Source of the DNA: PFJX01 sp964542455
GTDB taxonomy: Bacteria > Pseudomonadota > Gammaproteobacteria > Burkholderiales > Thiobacillaceae
Direction: 5' to 3'
Assembly (NCBI GenBank): GCA_964542455.1
Contig: CAZIUC010000008.1
Coordinates: 1-64,000, forward strand
DNA: 64,000 bases
Position numbers and translations under genes: made by a program. Under the pieces are notes generated by a model. The model was given only the letters and a program-made list of their open reading frames with translations, had not been told where the DNA came from and ran no database searches. Of this stretch, positions 42,883 through 51,716 are shown one piece after another; position 1 is the stretch's first letter, and each line of letters begins with the position of its first letter.

Positions 42883-43800
42883 CTAGGCCGCCTTCTTTTC
42901 GATCTCTTTCAGCACTTCCTCGGCCCAGGCTTTCGGCGCCATCGGGAAACCGAGGCGGGCGCGCGATTCCATATAGCTCTGCGCCACGGCTCTGGCCAGG
43001 TTGCGGATGCGGCCGATGTAGGCGGCGCGTTCGGTCACAGAGATGGCGCCGCGCGCGTCGAGCAGGTTGAAGGTGTGGGCGGCTTTCAGCACCTGTTCAT
43101 AGCCGGGCAGCGCCAACTTGTTTTCCATCAGATGTTTCGCCTGTTTCTCGTGCGCGTTGAAGGCGGTGAGCAGGAATTCGACGTCGCTGTGCTCGAAGTT
43201 GTAGGTGGACTGTTCCACTTCGTTCTGGTGAAACACGTCGCCGTAGCTGACGCCGGGCGAATATTCCAGGTCGAACACGTTTTCCACGCCCTGCAAGTAC
43301 ATGGCCAGGCGTTCCAGACCATAGGTGATTTCGCCGGTAATCGGCTTGCAGTCGATGCCGCCGACCTGCTGGAAATAGGTGAACTGGGTGACTTCCATGC
43401 CGTTCAGCCAGACTTCCCAGCCCAGGCCCCAGGCGCCCAGGGTGGGGTTTTCCCAGTCGTCCTCGACGAAGCGGATGTCGTTCTGTTTCAGGTCGAAGCC
43501 GAGGGCTTCGAGGGAGCCGAGATACAACTCCAGGATGTTTTCCGGCGCCGGTTTCAGCACCACCTGGAATTGGTAGTAGTGCTGCATGCGGTTGGGGTTC
43601 TCGCCGTAGCGGCCGTCCTTGGGGCGACGCGAGGGCTGCACATAGGCGGCTTTCCAGGGTTCCGGGCCGAGGGAACGCAAAAACGTGGCGGTATGGCTGG
43701 TGCCGGCGCCGACTTCGAGATCGTAGGGTTGCAGCAGGGTGCAGCCCTGTTCCCCCCAGAAACGCTGGAGGGTGAGGATGATGTCCTGGAAAGCGGGCAT
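42883..43800 (-). CDS. glyQ: glycyl-tRNA synthetase alpha subunit
   Basis: 305 residues. FQDIILTLQRFWGEQGC, GPEPWKAAYVQPSRRPKDGR and EVWLNGMEVTQFTYFQQVGG are the class II motifs of GlyQ. It holds the catalytic site for glycine activation. It is first in the glyQ-glyS-gmhB-plsC run. Confidence 0.97.
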   Translation of the reverse strand: MPAFQDIILTLQRFWGEQGCTLLQPYDLEVGAGTSHTATFLRSLGPEPWKAAYVQPSRRPKDGRYGENPNRMQHYYQFQVVLKPAPENILELYLGSLEALGFDLKQNDIRFVEDDWENPTLGAWGLGWEVWLNGMEVTQFTYFQQVGGIDCKPITGEITYGLERLAMYLQGVENVFDLEYSPGVSYGDVFHQNEVEQSTYNFEHSDVEFLLTAFNAHEKQAKHLMENKLALPGYEQVLKAAHTFNLLDARGAISVTERAAYIGRIRNLARAVAQSYMESRARLGFPMAPKAWAEEVLKEIEKKAA

Positions 43801-43917
43801 GTTGGTGTAGCCGTTGCGAAAAGGGGAGCGATTTTACCCGTGATTGCTTCCACAGCGCCGGCCCGTCGCCTGTCGGAAATTTGCCGATCAAGACAAGTGT
43901 TCGCCGTTGGGCGAACT

Positions 43918-43946
43918 TGTAGCGCCGGCTTCCAGCCGGCGCTACA
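43918..43946. repeat. complete TGTAGCGCCGGC palindrome
   Basis: TGTAGCGCCGGC and GCCGGCGCTACA form a perfect twelve-pair stem around TTCCA. It is the cleanest copy in the window, in the 236-base gap between glyQ and the small reading frame at 44037. The rest of that gap shows only an AT-rich stretch just before that small gene. Confidence 0.88.
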
Positions 43947-44036
43947 GGGGAGACGCGCTTGTCTCATGCCCAGCGGGACGCTCACGACCCCGGGCACGGA
44001 ATTTGCTAAAAATAAATTGCCAACGTGGAGAACATC

Positions 44037-44192
44037 ATGACACTCACCCTGACCCCCAATCTGACCATCCGCTTCCGCTGCGCGGCGGACAGCGCCTGGC
44101 ACATGATCCGCACCCATACGCGGCGCCTGTCCATCCTCAGCCTGTCGTTCCTGAAGCTGGAAGTGCTGGTGTTCAAGTACCACGGGAAATGA
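44037..44192 (+). CDS. small protein of unknown function (51 aa)
   Basis: ATG at 44037 sits six bases after GTGGAG, and an AT-rich, promoter-like stretch (TTTGCTAAAAATAAATTGCC) precedes it. The product is basic, starts MTLTLTPNLTIRFRC and ends FLKLEVLVFKYHGK. Codon third positions are GC-rich like real genes here. It is convergent with the kinase gene and overlaps its 3' end by 20 bases. No homologue is known to me; a 51-residue frame can also arise by chance. Confidence 0.5.
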   Translation: MTLTLTPNLTIRFRCAADSAWHMIRTHTRRLSILSLSFLKLEVLVFKYHGK

Positions 44193-45477
44193 TCAGGGCC
44201 GCATCGAGTCCGCCGCCTTCGCGGTGCTTGAACTCGATGCGCCAACCGTAGGCATCCGCCAACTGCCGCGCGATCGCCAGGCCCAGGCCACTGCCGCCAC
44301 TATCGCGACTACGCGAGCTTTCCAGACGATGGAATGGGCGGAATACCGCCTCGCGTTGATCCTCCGGAATCCCGGGACCGCGATCCAGCACTGAAAGTCG
44401 CGCCTCACCCTCTCCACAGCGCAGTTCCAGATCGATGGCCTCCTCGCCACCATAGCGCCGCGCGTTGTCGAGCAGGTTGCCGACGATGCGGCGCAGCGCG
44501 GCTTCTCCCACTTTCACCACACAAGCCCCGGTTGGCGGGCGCCAGTTCACCGGCCCGAGGCGCGCGGCGGTGTCCGCCAGATCGCCCAACAGCGCGGAGA
44601 GGTCGCAGTCCTTCAGATCGTTGTTCTGGAGCGCGCGGGCGAAAATCAGCATGTCGCCGATCAGCCGGTTCATTTCGTCCAGATCGCGCTCCATGCGGCT
44701 TACCTGCGTGGCATCGACCGCGTCCAGCATGGACAACGACAACTTCAATCGTGTGATCGGCGTGCGCAAGTCATGGGAGATGCCGGACAGCAGCACGGTG
44801 CGATTTTCCAGCAGCGAGTGGACTTCACCGGCCATGCGGTTGAAGGCGGCGGTAAGTTCGCGGATCTCGCGCGGGCCGGTTTCCGGCAAGGGAACCGGAT
44901 CGCGTCCCTGGCCGACTTCGGCGGCTTTCTCCGCCAGGCTGTTGAGTTGACGCCCGGCGCGGCCGACCATGAGCAAGGCCGTCACCACGGTCAACGCGGC
45001 GCCCAGCAGGAAGATGCCGACCGCCGCCAGCGGCGCTTGCAGCGCATAGCGATCCTGGCTGAAACCGACGCGCAACCGTTTGTCCGCCACCTGTAAATCC
45101 AGCCAGACCCAGCCGGCATCCGGCCCGCGTTTGAGTAGCACGGTCTGCCGCATGCGTCGACCGAGAGAAGTCGCCAGGAGATCGCCAAACCAGGTATGCG
45201 GCGCCACTTCCGTCATTGGTTTTGTCGCCGCGCCCAGGCCCAGGTCGTGGCGAAAAGCCAGTTCCATCTCGTAGTCGGTGCGGGTCTGTGGCGGCAATTC
45301 CACCCAGGTCTTGGCCGCCAGGGAAATCTTCGCCGCCAGATCGTCCGCCGAACGCTCCGCCATCGGCTGAATCAAGGTCTGCCAGACCACCACGAAAGCC
45401 AGGGTCTCGAACACCAGAAACGCCGCCAGCAGCGCGGCGGCGGTGCGGCCGAACAGCGTGCGCGGAATGAACTTCAA
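44173..45477 (-). CDS. EnvZ-like sensor histidine kinase
   Basis: 434 residues, starting at a TTG (45477) that overlaps the TGA of the ompR-like gene (TTGA). TM1 is at about 14-36, a periplasmic domain at about 38-150, TM2 at about 155-178, then HAMP. Phospho-acceptor motif SGISHDLRTPITRLKL, N-box GNLLDNARRYG, G1 DRGPGIP and G2 SGGSGLGLAIARQL are intact. It pairs with the upstream OmpR-type regulator; the family responds to osmolarity, pH or envelope cues. Confidence 0.92.
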   Translation of the reverse strand: MKFIPRTLFGRTAAALLAAFLVFETLAFVVVWQTLIQPMAERSADDLAAKISLAAKTWVELPPQTRTDYEMELAFRHDLGLGAATKPMTEVAPHTWFGDLLATSLGRRMRQTVLLKRGPDAGWVWLDLQVADKRLRVGFSQDRYALQAPLAAVGIFLLGAALTVVTALLMVGRAGRQLNSLAEKAAEVGQGRDPVPLPETGPREIRELTAAFNRMAGEVHSLLENRTVLLSGISHDLRTPITRLKLSLSMLDAVDATQVSRMERDLDEMNRLIGDMLIFARALQNNDLKDCDLSALLGDLADTAARLGPVNWRPPTGACVVKVGEAALRRIVGNLLDNARRYGGEEAIDLELRCGEGEARLSVLDRGPGIPEDQREAVFRPFHRLESSRSRDSGGSGLGLAIARQLADAYGWRIEFKHREGGGLDAALIISRGT

Positions 45478-46181
45478 CCGCCGCGCCCCTTCGGCGCGAA
45501 CAGATAGCCCTGGCCCCATACCGTGCGGATGTAGAACGGATTGGTGGGGTCGTCTTCCAGCTTGCGGCGCAAACGGGTCACCCGCACGTCGATGGAACGG
45601 TCGAACGGGTCGCGCTCGAAACCCTTCAACCAATCCATGATCTGGTCGCGCGAGAGCGCCCGGTTGGGATGCTCGACGAACACCTTGAGCAGGGTGAATT
45701 CGGCTTGAGTGAGCGGTATGTCTTCGTCTTCCCGGCGCAGGCGTTGCGCCGCGAGATCCAGGGAAAATGGGCCGAAATGCACGTTCTCATCCTTTTCCTG
45801 AGCCGCCGCCACCTCGCCACTGCCACGCCGCAACACCGCGCGGATGCGCGCCAGCAATTCACGCGGATTGAACGGTTTGGCGAGATAGTCGTCGGCGCCG
45901 ACTTCCAGGCCGACGATGCGGTCGATATCCTCGCCGCGCGCCGACAGCATGATCACCGGAATATTGCGCAGCGCCTTGACGCGCCGGGTCAGGCTCAAAC
46001 CATCCTCGCCCGGCAACATCAGATCCATGACCACGAGATCGGGCGCGGCGGCCGCCATGCGCTCGTCCATTTCACGGCCGTCACGCGCGGTTTCCACCAG
46101 AAACCCCTGTTTCACCAGGTATTCCGACAGCAGGTCGCGCAGACCCGCATCGTCATCCACCACCAACACTCGTTCCGTCAT
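45474..46181 (-). CDS. ompR: OmpR-family response regulator
   Basis: 235 residues from the ATG at 46181. Receiver: VLVVDDDAGLRDLL, phospho-Asp in LVVMDLMLPGEDG, Lys in DDYLAKPFNPREL. Winged-helix DNA-binding domain: PLTQAEFTLLKVFVEHPNRALSR is present in spirit, with RSIDVRVTRLRRKLEDDP and the C-terminal IRTVWGQGYLFAP. Assignment to OmpR over other family members rests on the R-D-Q-I-M-D-W-L-K-G-F-E-R region and the EnvZ-like partner. Confidence 0.9.
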   Translation of the reverse strand: MTERVLVVDDDAGLRDLLSEYLVKQGFLVETARDGREMDERMAAAAPDLVVMDLMLPGEDGLSLTRRVKALRNIPVIMLSARGEDIDRIVGLEVGADDYLAKPFNPRELLARIRAVLRRGSGEVAAAQEKDENVHFGPFSLDLAAQRLRREDEDIPLTQAEFTLLKVFVEHPNRALSRDQIMDWLKGFERDPFDRSIDVRVTRLRRKLEDDPTNPFYIRTVWGQGYLFAPKGRGG

Positions 46182-46281
46182 AACCCAGCCCTCGATACAC
46201 ACTGTTACAAATCTAACTGAAGCGGAAACCCCCGTGTTACGCCCCCCGCCTAACATTCAGGCCATGGAAAGGAGAGATGCG

Positions 46282-46695
46282 ATGAAAGCGAAAGTTCTGT
46301 TGCCCCTGCTGTTGAGCGTACTCGCCGCGCCGGCACTGGCAAGCGATACGGTCGAAAGCATGTTCATCGGCACCAGCATCCAGGTCGCCCAGATGGCTCC
46401 GGAACTGCGCCGCATGATGCGCGAACGCTGGGAACAAGCCAGCCCGGAAGAGCGCCTGGACATGCAACGCCAGCTTCAGGAACGCGGAGCCCGCCGCCAG
46501 CCCACACAGGAACAACGCGCCCCGTGGGCCGGCAGGATACCCAATCCACCCAGCCCCGCGGATTTCATGAACATGGGTAACGGCTTCGGCACCGGCTTCG
46601 AGCGACGCGGCCCCGCCCAGAATCCAGACGATAACGCGACGAATTTCGACCCACGCGACCGATTCAACTACCCCGCCGGCGGAAACCGGCGCTAA
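46282..46695 (+). CDS. exported protein of unknown function (137 aa)
   Basis: The ATG at 46282 follows GGAGAG with good spacing; an in-frame ATG at 46264 lacks this. The signal peptide ends ALA-S. The mature part has a helical segment (RRMMRERWEQASPEERLDMQRQL in part) that resembles small periplasmic Zn/metal-sensor CpxP/Spy-like or RcnB-like helices, then a Pro/Asn-rich, probably disordered tail. It lies divergent from ompR with 100 bases between starts and 45 bases before the glycine-zipper gene, so regulation by OmpR is plausible. Confidence 0.7.
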   Translation: MKAKVLLPLLLSVLAAPALASDTVESMFIGTSIQVAQMAPELRRMMRERWEQASPEERLDMQRQLQERGARRQPTQEQRAPWAGRIPNPPSPADFMNMGNGFGTGFERRGPAQNPDDNATNFDPRDRFNYPAGGNRR

Positions 46696-46740
46696 CAGCA
46701 GTTTCGACTTGCAGTTTTGCTATTGACCAAGGAGTCCATC

Positions 46741-47250
46741 ATGAAAAACACCGCACTCACCCTCGCATTGATCGGCATGGCGGCCCTCAGCGCCCCAAGC
46801 ATGGCATCCGGTTTCCAGGATCGCGCCGAAGTCATCAACAGCACGCCAGTCTATGAATCAGTCAACGAACCGCGGCGCGACTGCTGGAACGAACAGGTCG
46901 GCTATGAAACCCCGCGTCGCCGCGAATACGGCGGCGCGATCATCGGCGGCCTGGTCGGCGGCTTGCTCGGCAACCAGATCGGCAAGGGTTCCGGCCGTAG
47001 TTGGGGTACCGCCGCCGGCGCCGCCACCGGCGCGATCGTCGGCGACAACATCGACAACGACGGACACCAGGCCGTGGCCGGCGCGCCGCGTTATGAACAA
47101 CGCTGCCGCCAGATCGACAACTGGACCCGCCACCTCACCGGCTACAACATCACCTACCGTTACCTGGGCCAGACCTACTCGGCCTTCCTGCCCTATGATC
47201 CGGGCCAGACGGTGCGCGTGAACGTCAACGTCTCGCTGGCCGAGCACTGA
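46741..47250 (+). CDS. glycine-zipper 2TM-type envelope protein
   Basis: 169 residues. A signal peptide ends SMA-S. The GxxxG-rich double segment (YGGAIIGGLVGGLLGNQIGK and GTAAGAATGAIVGDNI) is the glycine-zipper 2TM domain of the Rickettsia 17-kDa antigen/SlyB type. No lipobox Cys. Two cysteines (C53-region and RYEQRCRQ) flank the zipper. A good AAGGAG site precedes the ATG. Such proteins sit in or near the outer membrane and are often envelope-stress induced. Confidence 0.85.
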   Translation: MKNTALTLALIGMAALSAPSMASGFQDRAEVINSTPVYESVNEPRRDCWNEQVGYETPRRREYGGAIIGGLVGGLLGNQIGKGSGRSWGTAAGAATGAIVGDNIDNDGHQAVAGAPRYEQRCRQIDNWTRHLTGYNITYRYLGQTYSAFLPYDPGQTVRVNVNVSLAEH

Positions 47251-47275
47251 TACACAGGTGGTGAAGTAGCGCTTG

Positions 47276-47330
47276 TGTAGCGCCGGCGACATGTCCCGAA
47301 GGAACAGCACCCTTCAGGGCTTTGCCGGCG
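47276..47330. repeat. TGTAGCGCCGGC element, diverged partner
   Basis: TGTAGCGCCGGC at 47276-47287 with a partial GCCGGCG at 47324-47330. It lies in the 217-base gap before the ZIP transporter gene; the remainder of the gap shows nothing else. Confidence 0.65.
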
Positions 47331-47467
47331 TTTTCAAGGCAGCCGGCGGGGATGCCACGTTTACTTTCATGAACGATTGAAGGGTTTGCCGAGCGCGGTA
47401 TATTAGGAACGGCCGGCACGACCTGGCGGACTGCTAGAATGCCGTCCTTTCCGCCCCGCCCCCACCC

Positions 47468-48247
47468 ATGTCCCTGCTTACCGCCATCCTTCTCGCCAGC
47501 ACCGCAGGTGGTGTGTTGTCGGTACTGTTGGCAACGGTAGCATTGCGGATGAAGGCGGAGTGGGTACCGGTGATGGTGAGCTATTCCATCGGTGCCCTGC
47601 TCGGCGCGGCATTCCTGGAAATACTGCCGCACGCGCTGGAACACGCCGGCAACATGGAAGCCCTGAGCGGGACCGTACTGGGCGGTATTCTCGGTTTCTT
47701 CATTCTGGAAAAGTTGGTGCTTTGGCGCCACTGCCATACCGAGCATTGCGAGGCGCACGGCGCGGACACTCCGCAACACGACCACGGCCGCTCCGGCATG
47801 ATGATCACGGTCGGCGACACGGTGCACAACTTCGTCGATGGCGTGATGATCGCCGCCGCTTTCCTGGTTGACTTCAAGCTGGGCGTGGTCACCGCCTTTG
47901 CCATCACCGCCCATGAGGTGCCGCAGGAACTGGGCGACTTTCTCATCTTGCTGCATTCCGGCTACAGCAAAATGCAGGCGCTACTGCTCAATCTGCTGTC
48001 CGGCCTGGCCATGCTTGTGGGCGCCCTCCTCGGCTATTTTTTGCTCGCCCAGTTGCAATGGATTCTGCCCTACATGCTGGCCATCGCCGCCTCCGGCATG
48101 ATCTACGTCGCGGTGGCGGACCTCATTCCCGGCCTGCACAAGCGGGTGGAACTGATCCACACCGGACAGCAGGCGCTGCTCATTAGCCTGGGCATATTGA
48201 CCGTCTGGGCGGCGAGCTCACTCGCGCATGAATGGATGCACGGGTAG
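47468..48247 (+). CDS. ZIP family divalent metal transporter
   Basis: 259 residues with about seven or eight membrane helices. A His-rich loop (HCHTEHCEAHGADTPQHDH) between helices three and four, then the two metal-site helices HNFVDGVMIAA and AHEVPQELGDF, are the ZIP signature (H-N-x-x-D-G and H-E-x-P-x-E-x-x-D). It imports zinc, iron or manganese into the cytoplasm. No Fur or Zur box is evident in the 217-base upstream gap. Confidence 0.93.
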   Translation: MSLLTAILLASTAGGVLSVLLATVALRMKAEWVPVMVSYSIGALLGAAFLEILPHALEHAGNMEALSGTVLGGILGFFILEKLVLWRHCHTEHCEAHGADTPQHDHGRSGMMITVGDTVHNFVDGVMIAAAFLVDFKLGVVTAFAITAHEVPQELGDFLILLHSGYSKMQALLLNLLSGLAMLVGALLGYFLLAQLQWILPYMLAIAASGMIYVAVADLIPGLHKRVELIHTGQQALLISLGILTVWAASSLAHEWMHG

Positions 48248-48277
48248 GAACCCAACAATCGTCTCGGGAGAATTTGT

Positions 48278-49060
48278 ATGGCCATTGAGCTTTTCAACGA
48301 CGGCAAACATGTCTGCCTCATGTTCAATGATCTGGTGGACGACACCGGGAGCGATGCGGTGCAGGCGAATCAGTTCATGATCGTTTCCGATGGCGAGGGC
48401 GCGCTGATCGATCCGGCCGGCAACATGACCTACAACGCACTGATCATGGCCATGCACCGGTTCTTCCCGTTCAGGCAACTGAAATACATCTTCGCCTCGC
48501 ACCAGGACCCGGACATCATCGCCTCGCTCAACAAGTGGCTCACCGCCACCGAATGCACGCTCTATGTATCCGCCCTGTGGGCACGCTTCCTGCCGCACTT
48601 CTGCACGGCGAACCGCACAGAGGGCCGCATCATCGGCATTCCCGACCCGGGCATGCTCATCCCCATGCGCGACACCACCATCTACGCGGTGCCGGCCCAC
48701 TTTCTGCATGCCGAGGGCAATTTCCAGTTCTACGACAGCAAAGCGAAGATTCTCTTTTCCGGCGACATGGGCGCATCCCTGGTGCACCACGACGCGATCG
48801 TCGAACCCATCACCAGCAAAGCGCAATTCCAGGCCCATCTGGTGTACATGGACGGTTTTCATCGCCGCTACATGGTATCGAACAAGGTCTGTCGCTTCTG
48901 GGCTCGCATGGTGCGTGAAATGGATGTGGATTTGCTGGTGCCGCAACACGGCCGCTGGTTCAAGGGCAAGGAAGCCATCGCCGCCTTCCTCGACTGGATC
49001 GAAAACCTCAACTGCGGCATCGACCTGTTCACCCAGGACAACTACAAGATGCCAAGTTGA
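48278..49060 (+). CDS. metallo-beta-lactamase-fold di-iron protein (ODP-like)
   Basis: 260 residues. MBL-fold metal ligands appear in order: FASHQDPDI, VPAHFLHAEGN, LFSGDMGASLV and LLVPQHGRWF. The H-x-D-x-D variant (HQDPD) and the F-L-H-A-E-G-N block fit the flavodiiron-like, oxygen-binding di-iron protein group (ODP) and not hydrolases. Family proteins bind O2 or NO at a non-heme di-iron site. There is no flavodoxin domain. It is followed at 22 bases by a methyltransferase gene. GGGAGA precedes the ATG. Confidence 0.82.
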   Translation: MAIELFNDGKHVCLMFNDLVDDTGSDAVQANQFMIVSDGEGALIDPAGNMTYNALIMAMHRFFPFRQLKYIFASHQDPDIIASLNKWLTATECTLYVSALWARFLPHFCTANRTEGRIIGIPDPGMLIPMRDTTIYAVPAHFLHAEGNFQFYDSKAKILFSGDMGASLVHHDAIVEPITSKAQFQAHLVYMDGFHRRYMVSNKVCRFWARMVREMDVDLLVPQHGRWFKGKEAIAAFLDWIENLNCGIDLFTQDNYKMPS

Positions 49061-49082
49061 TCGGCATCGATCGAGGCCAGCC

Positions 49083-49910
49083 GTGAACGCGCGCGCGGAA
49101 CGCTATATCCACTCTTTCGAGCCGGACGAGCAGGCACGGCTGATCCGCCAGGGCGGGTTTCTCGAACCCTACATCCAACCTCATGTGGATTTCACCGGCC
49201 GCGCCAGTGTCCTGGAAGTCGGCTGTGGCGTCGGCGCCCAGCTCCAGGTCCTGCTGCGGCGGTTTCCGGAGGTTCGCTATACCGGCGTCGACATCGTCGC
49301 GGCCCAGTTGCAACGGGCGCGCCAACTTCTCGCCGCGCCGATCGCGGCGGGTCGCGTGGAACTGGTCGAGGGGTCGGCCTACCGGCTGCCCTTCCCCGAC
49401 GCCAGTTTCGACGGCGCCTGCATCTTCTGGGTGCTGGAGCACCTGAATGATCACCTCGGCGTGCTGCGCGAAATTCATCGCGTGCTGAAACCCGGCGGCG
49501 TGTTATATGGCACCGAGGTGTTCAACAGCGGCCTCTACGCCCGGCCACGGCAAGCCGCGCTGGAAACCTGGTGGCGTGCCTTCAATAGCCTGCAGGAAGA
49601 ACTGGGCGGCGATCCCGACGTCGGCGTCCGCCTGGCCGCCTTGTTCGAGGACGCCGGCTTCACGCGGGTCACGCTCCACGATACTTCCGCGCAAATGGAC
49701 GGCCGTCTCAAGGGACTCGCCGCCCGGCGGGAATTCCTCGATTTCTGGCAGAGCCTGCTGTTGAGCGGCGCCGCGAAGCTGATTCAGCATGGCCGCGTCT
49801 CGGAGCGGGACATTGCCGCGCTGAAGGCCGCTTTCGCCACACTGGCCGAATCGCCCGAGGCCATCTTCCGCTACGCCGCGATGCAGGCTTGCGGTCACAA
49901 ACCCGTCTGA
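49083..49910 (+). CDS. class I SAM-dependent methyltransferase
   Basis: 275 residues starting at a GTG (49083); the reading frame further upstream runs over the di-iron protein gene and is not conserved. SAM motif I is VLEVGCGVGAQL, the acidic motif II ends YTGVDIV, and motif IV is FDGACIFWVLEHL. Close to the UbiE/COQ5-type or small-molecule methyltransferases. Substrate unknown. It ends six bases before rimO. Confidence 0.85.
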   Translation: MNARAERYIHSFEPDEQARLIRQGGFLEPYIQPHVDFTGRASVLEVGCGVGAQLQVLLRRFPEVRYTGVDIVAAQLQRARQLLAAPIAAGRVELVEGSAYRLPFPDASFDGACIFWVLEHLNDHLGVLREIHRVLKPGGVLYGTEVFNSGLYARPRQAALETWWRAFNSLQEELGGDPDVGVRLAALFEDAGFTRVTLHDTSAQMDGRLKGLAARREFLDFWQSLLLSGAAKLIQHGRVSERDIAALKAAFATLAESPEAIFRYAAMQACGHKPV

Positions 49911-49916
49911 ACCAGC

Positions 49917-51230
49917 ATGAACTCCATTCCGAAAATCGGCTTCGTCTCCCTCGGTTGTCCGAAGAACACCTTCGATTCCGAGCGCATCCTCACGCAACTT
50001 CGCGCCGAGGGTTATCTCATCGTCCCCACCTACCAGGATGCCGATCTGGTCGTGGTCAACACCTGCGGTTTCATCGACGCGGCGGTCGAGGAAAGCCTGG
50101 ACGCGATCGGCGAGGCGCTGCGCGAAAATGGCAAGGTCATCGTCACCGGCTGTCTCGGCGCGCGTGAACAGGTGGTGATGGACGCGCATCCGCGGGTGCT
50201 GGCGATCACCGGGCCGCACGCGGCGGAAGCCGTCATGGGGCATGTCCACACCCACCTGGCGAAGCCGCACGACCCGTTCGCCGATCTGGTTCCGCCCGGC
50301 GGCATGAAGCTGACGCCACGGCATTACGCTTATTTGAAGATTTCCGAGGGCTGCAACCACCGCTGCACCTTCTGCATCATCCCGTCCCTGCGCGGCGATC
50401 TGGTGTCGCGCCCGATCGGCGATGTGCTGAGTGAAGCCGAAGCTTTGGCGCGCGCCGGGGTGAAGGAGTTGCTGGTGATTTCCCAGGACACCAGCGCCTA
50501 TGGCGTCGACGTCAATTACCGCCCCGGCTTCCACAACGGCCGCCCGGTGAAGACGCGCATGCTGGAACTGGTGCAGGAACTCGCCAAACTGGGCATCTGG
50601 GTACGGCTGCATTACGTCTATCCCTATCCCAGCGTCGACCACGTTATCCCGCTCATGGCCGAGGGCAAGGTGCTGCCCTATCTCGACGTGCCGTTCCAGC
50701 ACGCCAGCCCGCGCATCCTCAAGGCGATGAAGCGACCCGGCGACATCGAGAACACCCTGCGCCGCATCGAGAAGTGGCGCGAGGTCTGCCCGGAACTGGT
50801 CATCCGCAGCACCTTCATCGTCGGTTTCCCGGGCGAGACCGAGGAAGATTTCGACACCCTGCTCGACTTCCTGGAAGAAGCGAAACTCGACCGCGTCGGC
50901 GCCTTCGCCTACTCCCCGGTGAACGGCGCCAAGGCCAACGAACTGGCCGACCACGTCGATGAAGATGTGCAACAAGACCGCCTCGCCCGCTTCATGGACG
51001 TCCAGGCCGACATCAGCGCCGGCAAACTGAAAGCCCGACTGGGCCAGGAAATGACGGTGCTGGTGGATGAAACCAGCGGCGGCCGCGCCATCGCCCGCAG
51101 TTACGCCGACGCCCCGGAAATCGACGGCGTGGTCCACATCGCCCAGGGCCGGGGGCTGAAACCGGGCGACTTCGTGAAGGTGAAGATCACGCGCTCCGAT
51201 GATTATGACCTCTGGGGCAAACCCCTGTAG
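49917..51230 (+). CDS. rimO: ribosomal protein S12 methylthiotransferase
   Basis: 437 residues. The N-terminal MTTase domain has cysteines in SLGCPKN, NTCGF and TGCLG for the auxiliary [4Fe-4S] cluster. The radical SAM motif is CNHRCTFCIIP (C-x3-C-x2-C). A C-terminal TRAM domain ends the protein. It methylthiolates Asp88 of S12. Distinguished from MiaB by FVSLGCPKNTFDSE and SLRG. Confidence 0.96.
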   Translation: MNSIPKIGFVSLGCPKNTFDSERILTQLRAEGYLIVPTYQDADLVVVNTCGFIDAAVEESLDAIGEALRENGKVIVTGCLGAREQVVMDAHPRVLAITGPHAAEAVMGHVHTHLAKPHDPFADLVPPGGMKLTPRHYAYLKISEGCNHRCTFCIIPSLRGDLVSRPIGDVLSEAEALARAGVKELLVISQDTSAYGVDVNYRPGFHNGRPVKTRMLELVQELAKLGIWVRLHYVYPYPSVDHVIPLMAEGKVLPYLDVPFQHASPRILKAMKRPGDIENTLRRIEKWREVCPELVIRSTFIVGFPGETEEDFDTLLDFLEEAKLDRVGAFAYSPVNGAKANELADHVDEDVQQDRLARFMDVQADISAGKLKARLGQEMTVLVDETSGGRAIARSYADAPEIDGVVHIAQGRGLKPGDFVKVKITRSDDYDLWGKPL

Positions 51231-51238
51231 CCGACACC

Positions 51239-51706
51239 ATGACCCGCGAAATCTGGAAACCCCACGTCGTCGTCGCCGCCGTCATCGAGCAGGACGGCCG
51301 CTTTCTGCTGGTTGAAGAGCACACCGACTCCGGCATGCTTTTCAACCAGCCGGCCGGCCATCTTGAGGAAGGTGAGTCGCTACTCGACGCGGTGCGGCGC
51401 GAGGTGTTCGAGGAGACCGCCCACCATTTCGAGCCGGAGGCGTTGCTTGGCGTCTATCGCTGGCGGCATCCGCTGAAACGGCAGCGCACCTATCTGCGTT
51501 TCGCCTTCACCGGCCGGATCACCGGCTTCGACCCCACCGCCACGCTCGACGACGGCATCCTGCGCGCGTTGTGGATGAGCGCGGAGGAGATCGCCGCCCT
51601 CGCCCATCGCCATCGCAGCCCGCTGATCCTGGACTGCCTGCGCGATTACCAGAGCGGGCGGCGCTTCCCGCTGGACTTCATCACCGACTACCCCGACGAA
51701 CCATGA
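51239..51706 (+). CDS. nudJ: NUDIX phosphatase NudJ
   Basis: 155 residues. The Nudix box is intact: G-x5-E-x7-R-E-x-x-E-E-x in GHLEEGESLLDAVRREVFEE. NudJ dephosphorylates thiamine and nucleoside pyrophosphates. The order nudJ-mnmA, 10 bases apart, is the same as in E. coli, which supports the name. Confidence 0.9.
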   Translation: MTREIWKPHVVVAAVIEQDGRFLLVEEHTDSGMLFNQPAGHLEEGESLLDAVRREVFEETAHHFEPEALLGVYRWRHPLKRQRTYLRFAFTGRITGFDPTATLDDGILRALWMSAEEIAALAHRHRSPLILDCLRDYQSGRRFPLDFITDYPDEP

Positions 51707-51716
51707 GACGAGCGCG

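Noticed and set aside
40045..44040. A 1331-codon open frame on the plus strand
   Set aside because: It is antisense to gmhB, glyS and glyQ, which are strongly conserved. High GC with few stops in the antisense frame explains it; its translation shows no domain.
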